Source: Elusimicrobia bacterium GWF2_62_30
Lineage (GTDB): Bacteria; Elusimicrobiota; Elusimicrobia; Elusimicrobiales; UBA9959
NCBI GenBank assembly: GCA_001799995.1
Contig: MGUK01000050.1
Span: 1 to 45,130 of the forward strand
Reading direction: 5' to 3'
DNA: 45,130 nucleotides
Positions 1 through 7,765 of the stretch are shown in pieces. The notes beneath the pieces were generated by a model that saw only the letters and a program-made list of their open reading frames with translations, searched no databases and was not told the origin of the DNA. The position numbers were made by a program, and so were the translations under genes. Each line of letters starts with the position of its first letter. Positions within the stretch are counted from its first letter, which is position 1.

Positions 1-546
1 TACGCGGCCCCGGTGGACGAGCCTCCCGCCGCGGATTCCCTGGCGCTGATAAAAGACTCGCAGAGCGGACGGGCCGCCGGCGCGAAAGCCAGGGGGAAGA
101 GGCAGGTAAAAACCAGGCTGAGAATGAACCCGGCTGCTTTCGGCAGCTCCGGAGGAAATTTCGCGCCTATGGGCCCGAGGCTGGAGCGGTCCGTTTCCAA
201 AGCCCCCGACGATACTGTAAACGCCCGTTATGCGGAGGACGGGGATATAGTCCTCCCGGCGGCCGCGCTGACAAAAAAGGTAAAGCTGAAAGGCTCGGCC
301 CCGGTACCGGCGGCGGTGGAAAAGAAATATACCGGCACCGACAGGGAAGGCGAGCTCCTGCGGGTAAAGAAGGAAATGGAACTTGAGGCGGCCGCCGCCG
401 CAAAAAGACAGCTCCGCCGGGAACAGCTCATACTAGCCGGGCTGGTCCTCGTCGGCGGCTCGCTGGTGATCCTGATCGGCTCGAGGATCGTTAAAGCCGT
501 GAGGCTGCTGCACAAACCCGAAGGCGCGCATTGGACGCTGAAATAA
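1..546 (+). CDS. Unknown single-pass membrane protein, 5' end outside window
   Basis: The reading frame is open from the first base, so the gene probably begins upstream of the window; a GTG at 13 is the first possible start inside it. The visible 180 or so residues are basic and Ala/Lys/Arg-rich. A charged, probably helical stretch is followed by one hydrophobic segment near the C-terminus (LILAGLVLVGGSLVILIG) and a short basic tail. This looks like a C-terminally anchored protein with a large soluble N-terminal part. I recognise no family. The stop is 4 bases before the next start, suggesting co-transcription with the pyroglutamyl peptidase remnant. Confidence 0.55.
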   Translation, partial: YAAPVDEPPAADSLALIKDSQSGRAAGAKARGKRQVKTRLRMNPAAFGSSGGNFAPMGPRLERSVSKAPDDTVNARYAEDGDIVLPAAALTKKVKLKGSAPVPAAVEKKYTGTDREGELLRVKKEMELEAAAAAKRQLRREQLILAGLVLVGGSLVILIGSRIVKAVRLLHKPEGAHWTLK

Positions 547-550
547 ACTT

Positions 551-1155
551 ATGAAAAAGAAAATACTGGTCACCGCTTTTGAACCTTTCGCCGGGCGCCG
601 CCGCAACCCGGCGCTGGACGTGCTCCTGGAGCTCCCCCCCGCTCTCGGCGGTCACAGCCTGCATAAATTCAAGCTGCCTGTGGACGGGAACGCCGTAGGC
701 CGCCGCATAGCGGAACTGATACGCCGCGTAAAACCGGACCTCATCGTTTCGCTGGGCCTCGCGGCGGGAGAAGCGGGCATCCGGGTGGAAAGGTTCGCGC
801 TGAACATAAAGGATTACGGGATCAAGGACAATGCGGGGCGCCGGCCGGAAGGGAAAAAGATAAAAGAGGGCGGGCCTGCCGCTATTGCGTCAGTTCGGAC
901 CCGGTGAAACTGGTTGCGGCCATCCGCAAGGCGGGCGTGCCGGCCTATGTGAGCAATCACGCCGGGGCTTATGTCTGCAATACCCTGATGTACGAGGCCC
1001 TGCACGCCGCGGGGCCCGGGGTTAAGTACGCTTTCATCCACCTGCCGCTTACTACCGAGATGGTCCTGGCGGACGAACCGGGCAAAGCCCTGGCCCCGTC
1101 GCTGCCCCTCTCCCTGCTCGTAAAAGCCGTAGAAGCCGCGATAAAAGTTATTTAG
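551..1155 (+). pseudogene. pcp: Pyroglutamyl-peptidase I, frameshifted
   Basis: Pyroglutamyl-peptidase I (peptidase C15) removes N-terminal pyroglutamate from peptides. The first frame (from 551) gives the N-terminal half, with the start ILVTAFEPFAG and the region GIRVERFALN that carries the catalytic Glu. The second frame (coding to 1155) gives SNHAGAYVCNTLMY with the catalytic Cys and FIHLPL with the catalytic His. Joined, they make about 201 residues, the normal family length. The break lies near 881-886: one extra base there would continue GPAA directly into YCVSSDPVKL. All three catalytic residues survive on the DNA, so this is either a recent inactivation or a single-base sequencing or assembly error. 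Confidence 0.85.
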
Positions 1156-1186
1156 CTCGAGTTGCTAAAGTCCGGGCACGCGGTGA

Positions 1187-1339
1187 CGTGGGGACCGGAA
1201 CGCAAAACGAGTCCAGGCACGTGACGCCGTGGGGACCGGAACGCAAACCGCGCTCGGCACACCGTGCCTCGCTCATCCTCCGGCCTCGGCGCTATGCAAG
1301 CCTCGGCCTACGAAAGGGTTTGCTAACCCGGTCCCCACG
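1187..1339. repeat. Dispersed palindromic intergenic repeat, copy A with extra left end
   Basis: The 112-bp unit at 1228-1339 starts with CGTGGGGACCGG and ends with its exact reverse complement, with GCAAA/TTTGC just inside each end. A second copy of the left end (20 identical bases) lies at 1187-1206. The centre holds a small hairpin around GGCACACCGTGCC. The element fills the gap between the convergent pcp and FlgO-like genes. Related units occur at 2578-2703, 10574-10772 and 31527-31706. Confidence 0.8.
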
Positions 1340-1377
1340 TCGCCACATGCCAAGGTTGCCTGCCTGGGTCAGCGGCT

Positions 1378-1983
1378 TCAGGGGATGGATCTTTCGGCGG
1401 GGGTTTTCTTGCCGGTCTTCTCGTCGATGTATTTGAGGATGGCTTTATCGTAGGACTTCAGCTTGTCGCTGTCTTTCAATTCGTGCTCTTCGGGGGGTTG
1501 GTTTTTTAACTTGTCGCGCCAGTCCTTCCTGACCTTGACGTTGAAGGCGTTGATTATCTCCCCGGACTCCACGCCCACCAGCCTGGCATTCACTTCGATC
1601 TGCTTGTCTTCGAGCTCGGCCAGCGTGCCGAGGATCAGCCAGTCGGCGCCCAGCATCTTGCCGATGTCCTTTACGGAATCAGCGTCTATAGCCCCGGAGC
1701 CCTGCAGCTTCAGTTCCTCGAAGACTTTCTCTATCTCCTTGCGCTCGGTGACCTTGAACTTTTTAAGCCTGACCAGTTCGGTGGTGATGCGCCCGGAAAT
1801 GATGTTGCCGTCGCCTGAAGCCCTTTCGTCGGGATAGCTGAAATTGGCTACGGCCAGCTTCTTGTCCTTCCCGTCGCAATTCCTGAGCAGTTCGGTGACC
1901 AGGGACCTGTAGGGGCCGCCGGCGTTGTCCCTGGCGCCGGCTAAAGCCGGTAAGAGGAGCAGCAGCGTTAAGAATATTTTCAT
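1378..1983 (-). CDS. FlgO/CsgG-like exported protein
   Basis: This 201-residue protein has a clear signal peptide (MKIFLTLLLLLPALAGA). The mature domain resembles the FlgO / CsgG N-terminal fold: LAVANFSY near residue 44, then GRITTELVRLKKFKVTERKEI and later GADWLILGTLAE. Such domains assemble envelope or outer-membrane-associated structures, but the exact role here is unknown. No lipobox Cys is visible, so it is probably a soluble periplasmic protein. The start ATG overlaps the stop of the upstream membrane protein gene by four bases (ATGA), so the two are translationally coupled. The C-terminus is Lys-rich. Confidence 0.7.
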   Translation of the reverse strand: MKIFLTLLLLLPALAGARDNAGGPYRSLVTELLRNCDGKDKKLAVANFSYPDERASGDGNIISGRITTELVRLKKFKVTERKEIEKVFEELKLQGSGAIDADSVKDIGKMLGADWLILGTLAELEDKQIEVNARLVGVESGEIINAFNVKVRKDWRDKLKNQPPEEHELKDSDKLKSYDKAILKYIDEKTGKKTPAERSIP

Positions 1984-2510
1984 CCGCGCGGTTCCTCCGT
2001 GCGCCCAAGGTGCTTTTCCGCCAATTCCCTGACTATCTGCGGCCAGGCCCGTTTCAGGAAAAGGACCAGGGAATAGCCTACCGAACCCGACAGCGCGAAC
2101 AGATCGTCGAACTGTCCCGGGATGTTAAGCGGCAGCATTTCATAAAGAAAAACTATCGCCGGGAAGATGAGCCACCTCTTGTCCGTCTCCCAGCGCTTGG
2201 CCAGCGCCATGCACGCGCCCAGCACGAGCGCTGCGCCGATGAAGGCCGGCGCCGAGAACAAACTGGCCCCGAAGCTGAACGGGGCCAGCGCCGCAGACCA
2301 GAACACCGCGAAGACCAGCGGCAGCGCCGCGTCGAGATAGGTATAGGTCTTGATAAAGAAGAGGCTTACGATGGAGGCGACGAAAAACACGGTAAACACG
2401 GCCGCGCCCGCAATAACCCCTGTACGCAGGTCCCGGGCAGCCCAGCCTATAACGAAAGCCAACCCCGAAAAGGGAAATGAAAGCACCCCGATAAGCGCGG
2501 TTTTCCACAT
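1980..2510 (-). CDS. Polytopic membrane protein of unknown function
   Basis: A 176-residue hydrophobic protein with about five predicted membrane segments (for example LIGVLSFPFSGLAFVIGW, AGAAVFTVFFVASIVSLFF and IGAALVLGACMALA) and a charged C-terminal tail. I recognise no family or catalytic motif. It is the first gene of a two-gene minus-strand unit with the FlgO-like gene, overlapping it by four bases, so the two may act together in the envelope. No strong Shine-Dalgarno precedes the ATG. Confidence 0.6.
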   Translation of the reverse strand: MWKTALIGVLSFPFSGLAFVIGWAARDLRTGVIAGAAVFTVFFVASIVSLFFIKTYTYLDAALPLVFAVFWSAALAPFSFGASLFSAPAFIGAALVLGACMALAKRWETDKRWLIFPAIVFLYEMLPLNIPGQFDDLFALSGSVGYSLVLFLKRAWPQIVRELAEKHLGRTEEPRG

Positions 2511-2577
2511 GCGCTTATCTTACAATTTATCCCCCCAAAAAGCACAACAGAACAAGCATACAGCTATTTATGGGAGG

Positions 2578-2703
2578 GGCACACGGGGAACCGGGTTAGC
2601 AAAACCTTCCGACGACTGAGCCTTGCGTAAGCGGCGAAGGAGGAGGATGAGCGACGGGCACGGTGTGCCCTAGCGCGTTTTGCGTTCCGGTCCCCCGGGT
2701 GCC
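2578..2703. repeat. Dispersed palindromic intergenic repeat, copy B
   Basis: A 126-bp copy in the opposite orientation to copy A. The ends are GGCACACGGGGAACCGG and the imperfect inverse CCGGTCCCCCGGGTGCC. Inside are GGTTAGCAAAACC, the central GGGCACGGTGTGCCC hairpin, and CGCGTTTTGCG. It lies between divergent genes (membrane protein and glgB), directly upstream of the glgB promoter, so it is not simply a terminator. It matches the unit at 10647-10772 almost base for base over its inner part. Confidence 0.8.
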
Positions 2704-2752
2704 CCGACCAGACCTCCAGCAATTGCTCTGTCCCGGCAAGGCCCCGGGTTAT

Positions 2753-2761
2753 TGGTATAAT
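2753..2761 (+). promoter_or_regulatory. Extended -10 promoter for glgB
   Basis: TGGTATAAT is a consensus extended -10 element 38 bases before the glgB ATG; no good -35 is visible at the expected distance. The transcript would start near 2768, giving a leader of about 30 bases that contains the GGCGGAAG ribosome site. Confidence 0.6.
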
Positions 2762-2798
2762 AAATCAACGCAGACCCTACAAAAGGCGGAAGAACCTT

Positions 2799-4709
2799 AT
2801 GAAGAAAACTACCGGCGCGCCCCAGCACCTGACCGACGAAGACCTGTACCTTTTCAACGAAGGCAACCACGTCCGCCTCTATGACCGGCTCGGCGCGCAC
2901 CTCGCCAAAGTGGACGGCGTAGAAGGCACCCATTTCGCCGTCTGGGCCCCCAACGCCAAAGAAGTCAACGTCATCGGCGACTTCAACTTCTGGAACAAAA
3001 CGCAGAACCCCATCCTGCAGCGCGGCAACTCCGGCATCTGGGAAGGCTTCATCCCCGGCGTAAAACAGGGGCACAACTACAAATACCACGTCACTTCCCG
3101 CTACGGCAACTTCCAGTGTGAAAAAGCCGACCCCATGGCCCTCGCCTCCGAAGTCCCGCCCAAGACCGCCTCGGTGGTCTGGAAGCTGGACTACAAGTGG
3201 GGCGACAAGGAATGGATGAAGACGCGCGGCGCGGCCAACGGCATGAAAGGCCCCGTCTCCATCTACGAGATGCACCTGGGCTCCTGGATGCGCATCCCCG
3301 AAGAGAACAACCGCCCCCTGACCTACCGCGAGCTGGCGGTAAAGCTCCCCGAATACCTCAAGCGCCTGGGCTTTTCCCACGTCGAGATGATGCCCGTCAC
3401 CGAACACCCTTTCTACGGCTCGTGGGGCTACCAGACCACGGGCTATTTCTCCCCCACCAGCCGCTACGGCACGCCGCAGGACCTGATGTTCCTCATCGAC
3501 AAGCTGCACCAGGAAGGTATAGGCGTCATCCTGGACTGGGTGCCCGCCCATTTCCCCACCGACATGCACGGCCTGGAGTTCTTCGACGGCACGCACCTTT
3601 ACGAACACGCCGACCCGCGCCAGGGCTTCCACCCCGACTGGAAAAGTTCCATCTTCAATTTCGGCCGCAACGAAGTAAAGAGCTTCCTGCTTTCCAGCGC
3701 GATGTTCTGGCTGGATAAGTACCATGTGGACGGCCTGCGCGTGGACGCGGTGGCCTCCATGCTGTACCTGGACTATTCGCGCAAGAAGGGCGAGTGGGTG
3801 CCGAACAAGCACGGCGGCAACGAGAACCTGGAAGCGATAGCTTTCCTCAAGCAGTTCAACCACGTGGTGTACCAGCATTACCCCGACACGCAGACCTTCG
3901 CCGAAGAATCCACGGCCTGGCCGATGGTGTCGCGCCCCACCTACCTGGGCGGCCTCGGCTTCGGCATGAAATGGGACATGGGCTGGATGCACGACACGCT
4001 GAAATATTTCACCAAGGACCCGGTCTACCGCAAGTACCACCACAACGCGCTCAACTTCCGCATGCTCTACGCCTTCGGCGAGAACTTCGTGCTGCCGCTG
4101 TCCCACGACGAGGTGGCGCACGGCAAGGGTTCGCTGCTCAACAAGATGGCCGGCAACGACTGGCAGAAATTCGCCAACCTGCGCCTGCTCTACGGCGCGA
4201 TGTTCGCCCAGCCCGGGCAGAAACTGCTCTTCATGGGAGCCGAGTTCGCGCAGTGGAAGGAATGGAACCACGACACCAGCCTGGACTGGCACCTGACCGA
4301 ACACGCCCCGCATGCCGGCATGCAGAAATGGGTGGGCGACCTCAACGCCCTGTACCGCGGTGAGCCCGCCATGCACGAGCTGAACTGCAACCCGGCCGGC
4401 TTCGAATGGGTGGACGCCAACGACTCCCAGCAGAGCGTGACCGCGCTGCTGCGCAAAGCCTCCAACGGGAAAGGCACGATACTGTCCATCTGCAATTTCA
4501 CCCCGATACCGCGCCACAATTACGTGGTGGGCGTGCCCAACGGCGGCTTCTGGAAGGAACTGCTCAACAGCGACGCCGCCGATTACTGGGGCAGCGGCCT
4601 GGGCAACCACGGCGGCGTGGAGGCCGAAGAAGCCGCCGCGCACGGGCGCCCGTATTCGCTCAAGATCACGCTGCCGCCGCTTTCCGCGCTTTTCTTTAAG
4701 GCGCAATAG
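2799..4709 (+). CDS. glgB: 1,4-alpha-glucan branching enzyme
   Basis: Branching enzyme (GH13) cuts alpha-1,4 glucan chains and re-attaches them by alpha-1,6 bonds during glycogen synthesis in the cytoplasm. The 636-residue protein has an N-terminal CBM48-like region ([20 protein letters not shown], about 43-62), then the catalytic barrel. [11 protein letters not shown] holds the nucleophile Asp (about 316), AEEST (368-372) the acid/base Glu, and LSHDEV (434-439) the transition-state His-Asp. A C-terminal beta domain follows. The length is typical of the family. No other glycogen gene is adjacent, so it stands alone behind its own promoter. An antisense frame spans almost the whole gene; it is a composition artefact. 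Confidence 0.95.
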   Translation: MKKTTGAPQHLTDEDLYLFNEGNHVRLYDRLGAHLAKVDGVEGTHFAVWAPNAKEVNVIGDFNFWNKTQNPILQRGNSGIWEGFIPGVKQGHNYKYHVTSRYGNFQCEKADPMALASEVPPKTASVVWKLDYKWGDKEWMKTRGAANGMKGPVSIYEMHLGSWMRIPEENNRPLTYRELAVKLPEYLKRLGFSHVEMMPVTEHPFYGSWGYQTTGYFSPTSRYGTPQDLMFLIDKLHQEGIGVILDWVPAHFPTDMHGLEFFDGTHLYEHADPRQGFHPDWKSSIFNFGRNEVKSFLLSSAMFWLDKYHVDGLRVDAVASMLYLDYSRKKGEWVPNKHGGNENLEAIAFLKQFNHVVYQHYPDTQTFAEESTAWPMVSRPTYLGGLGFGMKWDMGWMHDTLKYFTKDPVYRKYHHNALNFRMLYAFGENFVLPLSHDEVAHGKGSLLNKMAGNDWQKFANLRLLYGAMFAQPGQKLLFMGAEFAQWKEWNHDTSLDWHLTEHAPHAGMQKWVGDLNALYRGEPAMHELNCNPAGFEWVDANDSQQSVTALLRKASNGKGTILSICNFTPIPRHNYVVGVPNGGFWKELLNSDAADYWGSGLGNHGGVEAEEAAAHGRPYSLKITLPPLSALFFKAQ

Positions 4710-4762
4710 CGGTCCATTGGGCCCAGTCCGGCGTGGGCAATATTACAGTTATTTAAGGGCCT

Positions 4763-4790
4763 TTGAGACCTTGGGCCCCTGGCATATAAC
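4763..4790 (+). promoter_or_regulatory. Candidate sigma70-type promoter upstream of the DUF4105-like gene
   Basis: TTGAGA (4763-4768) and TATAAC (4785-4790) are separated by 16 bases. The start codon lies only about 15 bases downstream, with no Shine-Dalgarno visible, so the transcript would have a very short leader. Confidence 0.35.
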
Positions 4791-4805
4791 CGTTATGATA
4801 TATAT

Positions 4806-5930
4806 ATGCTCAGAAAACTACTTTCCATAGTTTCACTGCCAGTTTTTTTCGCCTCCCTCTCTTTCGCTCAAACCCCGGCCTTCGAAGACCTGCAGCCGCT
4901 GACCGCGGCCGACATCCAGGCCGGCGTCCTGGTTTCCGACGACCTCCAGGCCCAGAAAAAATGGGGCGTAAGCTACATCCTTAACGGGACGCTCACCGTC
5001 AACGACGAGAAGATACTCTTCAACACCCCGGACGGGCGCATTTTTGAACTGGACATGAGCCGGCGCAAGGCCCGCAAGTTCAACGGCCAGACGGTCCATC
5101 TGGAGGCCAAGGCCAAGCAGGCGGACGACATGTCCGTGCTGAAGGTCTCGGGCATAGAGAAATACGACCCGGCCCTGCACGAGCTGACGCTCCCCCCCTA
5201 CCAGGCCAAGCGCAGGCGCGCGGAGGTCGTTTCCGATCTCGACGGGACACTCACGGTCAACAATATACGCTGGTTCCAGGCCTCCGTCCCGGCGAAAGAT
5301 TCCTTCGACTGGGCTACGGCCTCGATCAAGCCCGAGCTCGTGAAGAACGTCTATTTCGTTAAAAAGCCTTTCGCGCCCGAATGGATAGCCGCGCACTCGC
5401 TGCTGACCTTTACTTTCGAGAAAGGCGGGCTGACCGACGCCAACGGCAACGAAGCCTCAGGGCTTTCCCTGACCATAGAGGCTTTCCTGCGTGAAGGCCA
5501 GTCATACGGCCTGGTCAGCGGCATGAAGAAGAAGTTCGGGATAGTCTGGATGCTGACCACCTGGGAAGACTACGCGGCCAGGACCGCGCTGTACGATACC
5601 GATTCACCGCGCCTCATCCCCTACGCCGTGAACTTCACGCACGAACAGAAAGCGCAGATGGTGCGCGAAGCCGTAAAGCTGGCGGCGGTGAACCGCGACG
5701 GTGAATTTTACGATACCATCACCAACAACTGCACCAACAACCTGGTGCTCATCATGAACCACGTCCTGCCGGAGAACAGGCGCATGAAAATGTGGACCAT
5801 CCCCTACCTGGTGTTCAACCTGCGCGCCACCATGCCGGTGTGGGTGCCCGCCTACCTGCAGAAAAAGGGCCTGCTGGGTGAGGAAATGGCCCCGGTGACC
5901 GCCGCCAATTACCAAATTCCTCTGCCCTGA
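4806..5930 (+). CDS. Exported DUF4105 (Lnb periplasmic domain)-like protein
   Basis: A 374-residue protein with a signal peptide ending about SLSFAQ (residue 22). The C-terminal half resembles the DUF4105 / Lnb N-terminal periplasmic domain: HSLLTFTF, then GQSYGLVSG, the conserved RLIPYAVNFTHEQ region, and TITNNCTNNLVLIMNHVLP. The Cys in NNCTNN is the likely nucleophile of this papain-like fold (inference). The N-terminal half contains two similar stretches, NGTLTVNDEKI and DGTLTVNNIRW, about 95 residues apart, which may be an internal duplication. It is a single-gene unit ending in a strong terminator. The function is probably envelope-related and otherwise unknown. Confidence 0.65.
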   Translation: MLRKLLSIVSLPVFFASLSFAQTPAFEDLQPLTAADIQAGVLVSDDLQAQKKWGVSYILNGTLTVNDEKILFNTPDGRIFELDMSRRKARKFNGQTVHLEAKAKQADDMSVLKVSGIEKYDPALHELTLPPYQAKRRRAEVVSDLDGTLTVNNIRWFQASVPAKDSFDWATASIKPELVKNVYFVKKPFAPEWIAAHSLLTFTFEKGGLTDANGNEASGLSLTIEAFLREGQSYGLVSGMKKKFGIVWMLTTWEDYAARTALYDTDSPRLIPYAVNFTHEQKAQMVREAVKLAAVNRDGEFYDTITNNCTNNLVLIMNHVLPENRRMKMWTIPYLVFNLRATMPVWVPAYLQKKGLLGEEMAPVTAANYQIPLP

Positions 5931-5952
5931 GCCGTTCCCGGCCCGGCAGCAA

Positions 5953-5980
5953 AAGCCCCGCGCGTCCGCGGGGCTTCTGA
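5953..5980 (+). terminator. GC-rich hairpin terminator
   Basis: A perfect 10-bp stem AAGCCCCGCG/CGCGGGGCTT (5953-5962 and 5967-5976) with a 4-base loop, just after the DUF4105-like gene. The following T tract is weak (TTCTGATTT), so efficiency is uncertain. Confidence 0.65.
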
Positions 5981-6029
5981 TTTCCCCTGTTTCCCGCCTC
6001 CCGGGCCAGGGCTCTCCCGCGGGCCGCGC

Positions 6030-6060
6030 CGGGATATTTGCCCGGCCCTCGGGATATTTG
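6030..6060 (+). promoter_or_regulatory. Direct repeat upstream of the gcv operon
   Basis: CGGGATATTTG occurs twice, at 6030-6040 and 6050-6060. The 20-base spacing puts both on nearly the same DNA face, two helical turns apart. An AT-rich stretch that probably holds the core promoter follows (6058-6085, with TTGTTA and TATATA/TATACA hexamers). The arrangement suits a dimeric regulator binding upstream of gcvT. No glycine riboswitch pattern was seen. Confidence 0.4.
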
Positions 6061-6098
6061 TTATAAATTTTATATACCTATACAGCCCAGGAGGCCCT

Positions 6099-7226
6099 AT
6101 GTCCACCGCAACCGAAATTCGCCGCACCACCCTTAACGAGACCATGAGGAAAGCAGGCGGCAAGATGGTGGACTTCCACGGCTGGGAACTGCCCATCGAA
6201 TTCTCCGGCATCCTCAAGGAGCACGAAGCCGTGCGCAAGTCGGCCGGCATCTTCGACGTCTCCCACATGGGCCAGGTCTTCGTGACCGGCGCGGACGCCT
6301 TCAAGCTGTTGCAGCGCATCAACGCCAACGACCTGCGCAAGGCCACCCCCGGCAAGGGCGTCTACTCCCACGTCACCAACGAGAACGCGGGCCTGGTGGA
6401 CGACATCATCGCCTTCTGCCTGGCCCCCGACCGCTACCTGGTCATAGTGAACGCCACCACCTCCACCAAGGACTACGAGTGGTTCAAGTCCCAGGCGGTA
6501 AAGATGCACGTGAAGATCGAGAACAAGAGCGACGATTTCTCCATGGTCGCCATCCAGGGCCCGAACGTGCCGAAAATGTTCGAGCTCTTCGCCCCCGAGG
6601 CGCTCAAGCTCCCCCGCTTCGGCATCGTAGAAAAAGACATCTTCGGCCAGCACTGCTATATCAGCCGCACCGGCTATACCGGCGAGGACGGCTTCGAGAT
6701 CACCGCGCCGCATTCCATAATAACGCAGGTCTGGGAAAAGATGATGGAGCTGGGCAAGCCCTACGATATCGTTCCCTGCGGCCTCGGCTGCCGCGACACC
6801 CTGCGCCTTGAATCCGGCTACCTCCTTTACGGGCAGGACGTGGACGATTTCCACACCACCTACGAGACCGGCTACGGCTGGGTCGTAGCGCTCGACAAGG
6901 GCGATTTCATCGGCCGCTCCATCCTGGCGGACCAGAAGGCCAACGGCGTGAAGCGCCGCCTCACCGGCCTGACCCTGACCGGCGGCGTGCCGCGCCCCGG
7001 CTGCAAGATCTTCATGGACGGCAAGCAGGTGGGCGAGCTCAACAGCGCCACCTATTCCCCGACGCTCAAGAAAGGCATCGGCGTGGGCTACGTCGTGCCC
7101 CCCGGCCTGAAGCCCGGCACCCCGCTGGAAGTGGAGATCCGCGGCCGCCGCGTGAAGGCGGAAGTCTCGCAAATGCCTTTCCACAAGGGCACGGCCTTCA
7201 GCAAGAACATTTACACCGGCAAATAA
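6099..7226 (+). CDS. gcvT: Glycine cleavage system T protein (aminomethyltransferase)
   Basis: The T protein moves the aminomethyl carbon from lipoylated GcvH to tetrahydrofolate, giving 5,10-methylene-THF and ammonia. The 375-residue protein is full length. It has the N-terminal motif MVDFHGWELPIEFSG, the region FDVSHMGQ, and YTGEDGFEI and GLGCRDTLRLESGYLLYGQD, which are hallmarks of the folate-binding fold. AGGAGG ends 7 bases before the ATG. It is the first gene of a gcvT-gcvH-gcvPA-gcvPB operon; the L protein gene (lpd) is not in the window. Confidence 0.96.
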   Translation: MSTATEIRRTTLNETMRKAGGKMVDFHGWELPIEFSGILKEHEAVRKSAGIFDVSHMGQVFVTGADAFKLLQRINANDLRKATPGKGVYSHVTNENAGLVDDIIAFCLAPDRYLVIVNATTSTKDYEWFKSQAVKMHVKIENKSDDFSMVAIQGPNVPKMFELFAPEALKLPRFGIVEKDIFGQHCYISRTGYTGEDGFEITAPHSIITQVWEKMMELGKPYDIVPCGLGCRDTLRLESGYLLYGQDVDDFHTTYETGYGWVVALDKGDFIGRSILADQKANGVKRRLTGLTLTGGVPRPGCKIFMDGKQVGELNSATYSPTLKKGIGVGYVVPPGLKPGTPLEVEIRGRRVKAEVSQMPFHKGTAFSKNIYTGK

Positions 7227-7264
7227 ACGCCGGGCGGAATTTGTAAGCACATTAAGGAGATAAT

Positions 7265-7651
7265 ATGCCTAAACCCGAAGAAGCCAGATATACCAAGACC
7301 CACGAGTGGATACACCTCGGCGCGGAAGCGTCCGTAGGCATTTCCGACCACGCCCAGCACGAGATGGGCGACGTGGTGTTCGTGGAACTGCCGAAAGTGG
7401 GGCAGAAGCTGGAAAAAGAGAAGCCCTGCGCGGTGGTGGAATCGGTAAAATCAGCTTTCGATATTTACTCCCCGGTGTCCGGCGAAGTCACCGCCATCAA
7501 CGACGCGGTTACCGGAGAGCCGGCCCTGCTCAACCAGTCCCCGCTCGACAACGGCTGGCTGTTCAAGATGAAGCCGTCCAACCCCGCGGAAGGCGAAACC
7601 CTGATGAACTGGGCCGCCTACCAGGACTTCGTCAAGCAAGCGGCGCACTAA
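7265..7651 (+). CDS. gcvH: Glycine cleavage system H protein
   Basis: The H protein is the lipoylated shuttle of the glycine cleavage system. The 128-residue product carries the lipoyl-lysine in ESVKSAFDIYSP (Lys62), with the usual start YTKTHEWI and the ending GWLFKMK. A strong ribosome site (AAGGAG) lies upstream. It sits 38 bases after gcvT. The lipoate ligase downstream of gcvPB is the likely enzyme that modifies Lys62 (inference). Confidence 0.96.
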   Translation: MPKPEEARYTKTHEWIHLGAEASVGISDHAQHEMGDVVFVELPKVGQKLEKEKPCAVVESVKSAFDIYSPVSGEVTAINDAVTGEPALLNQSPLDNGWLFKMKPSNPAEGETLMNWAAYQDFVKQAAH

Positions 7652-7659
7652 CAACTACC

Positions 7660-7755
7660 GGTCGGGAGTCTGGGGTCGGGAGTCATGGGAAAGCATATTC
7701 CCGGATTCCCGATTCCCGGTTCCCGGCCTTCGACTCTTGACCCCCGACTGCCCCA
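7660..7755. repeat. Palindromic repeat between gcvH and gcvPA
   Basis: The left arm AGTCTGGGGTCGGGAGTC and right arm GACTCTTGACCCCCGACT pair at 15 of 18 positions. Between them is a short tandem array of ATTCCCG/GTTCCCG units (about 7698-7726). It is unrelated to the other repeat family here. It could form a large hairpin in the polycistronic mRNA and set the H:P protein ratio (inference). Confidence 0.65.
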
Positions 7756-7765
7756 GGAGTACCAC

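Noticed and set aside
2670-4706. Long 678-codon frame antisense to glgB
   Set aside because: It mirrors the codon phase of glgB in GC-rich DNA and the product is a low-complexity Val/Gly/His/Ala-rich string with no recognisable domain. glgB itself has full family motifs.
5931-6098. Glycine riboswitch upstream of gcvT
   Set aside because: The gap holds a terminator, GC-rich spacer and two direct repeats; no tandem aptamer pattern could be found.
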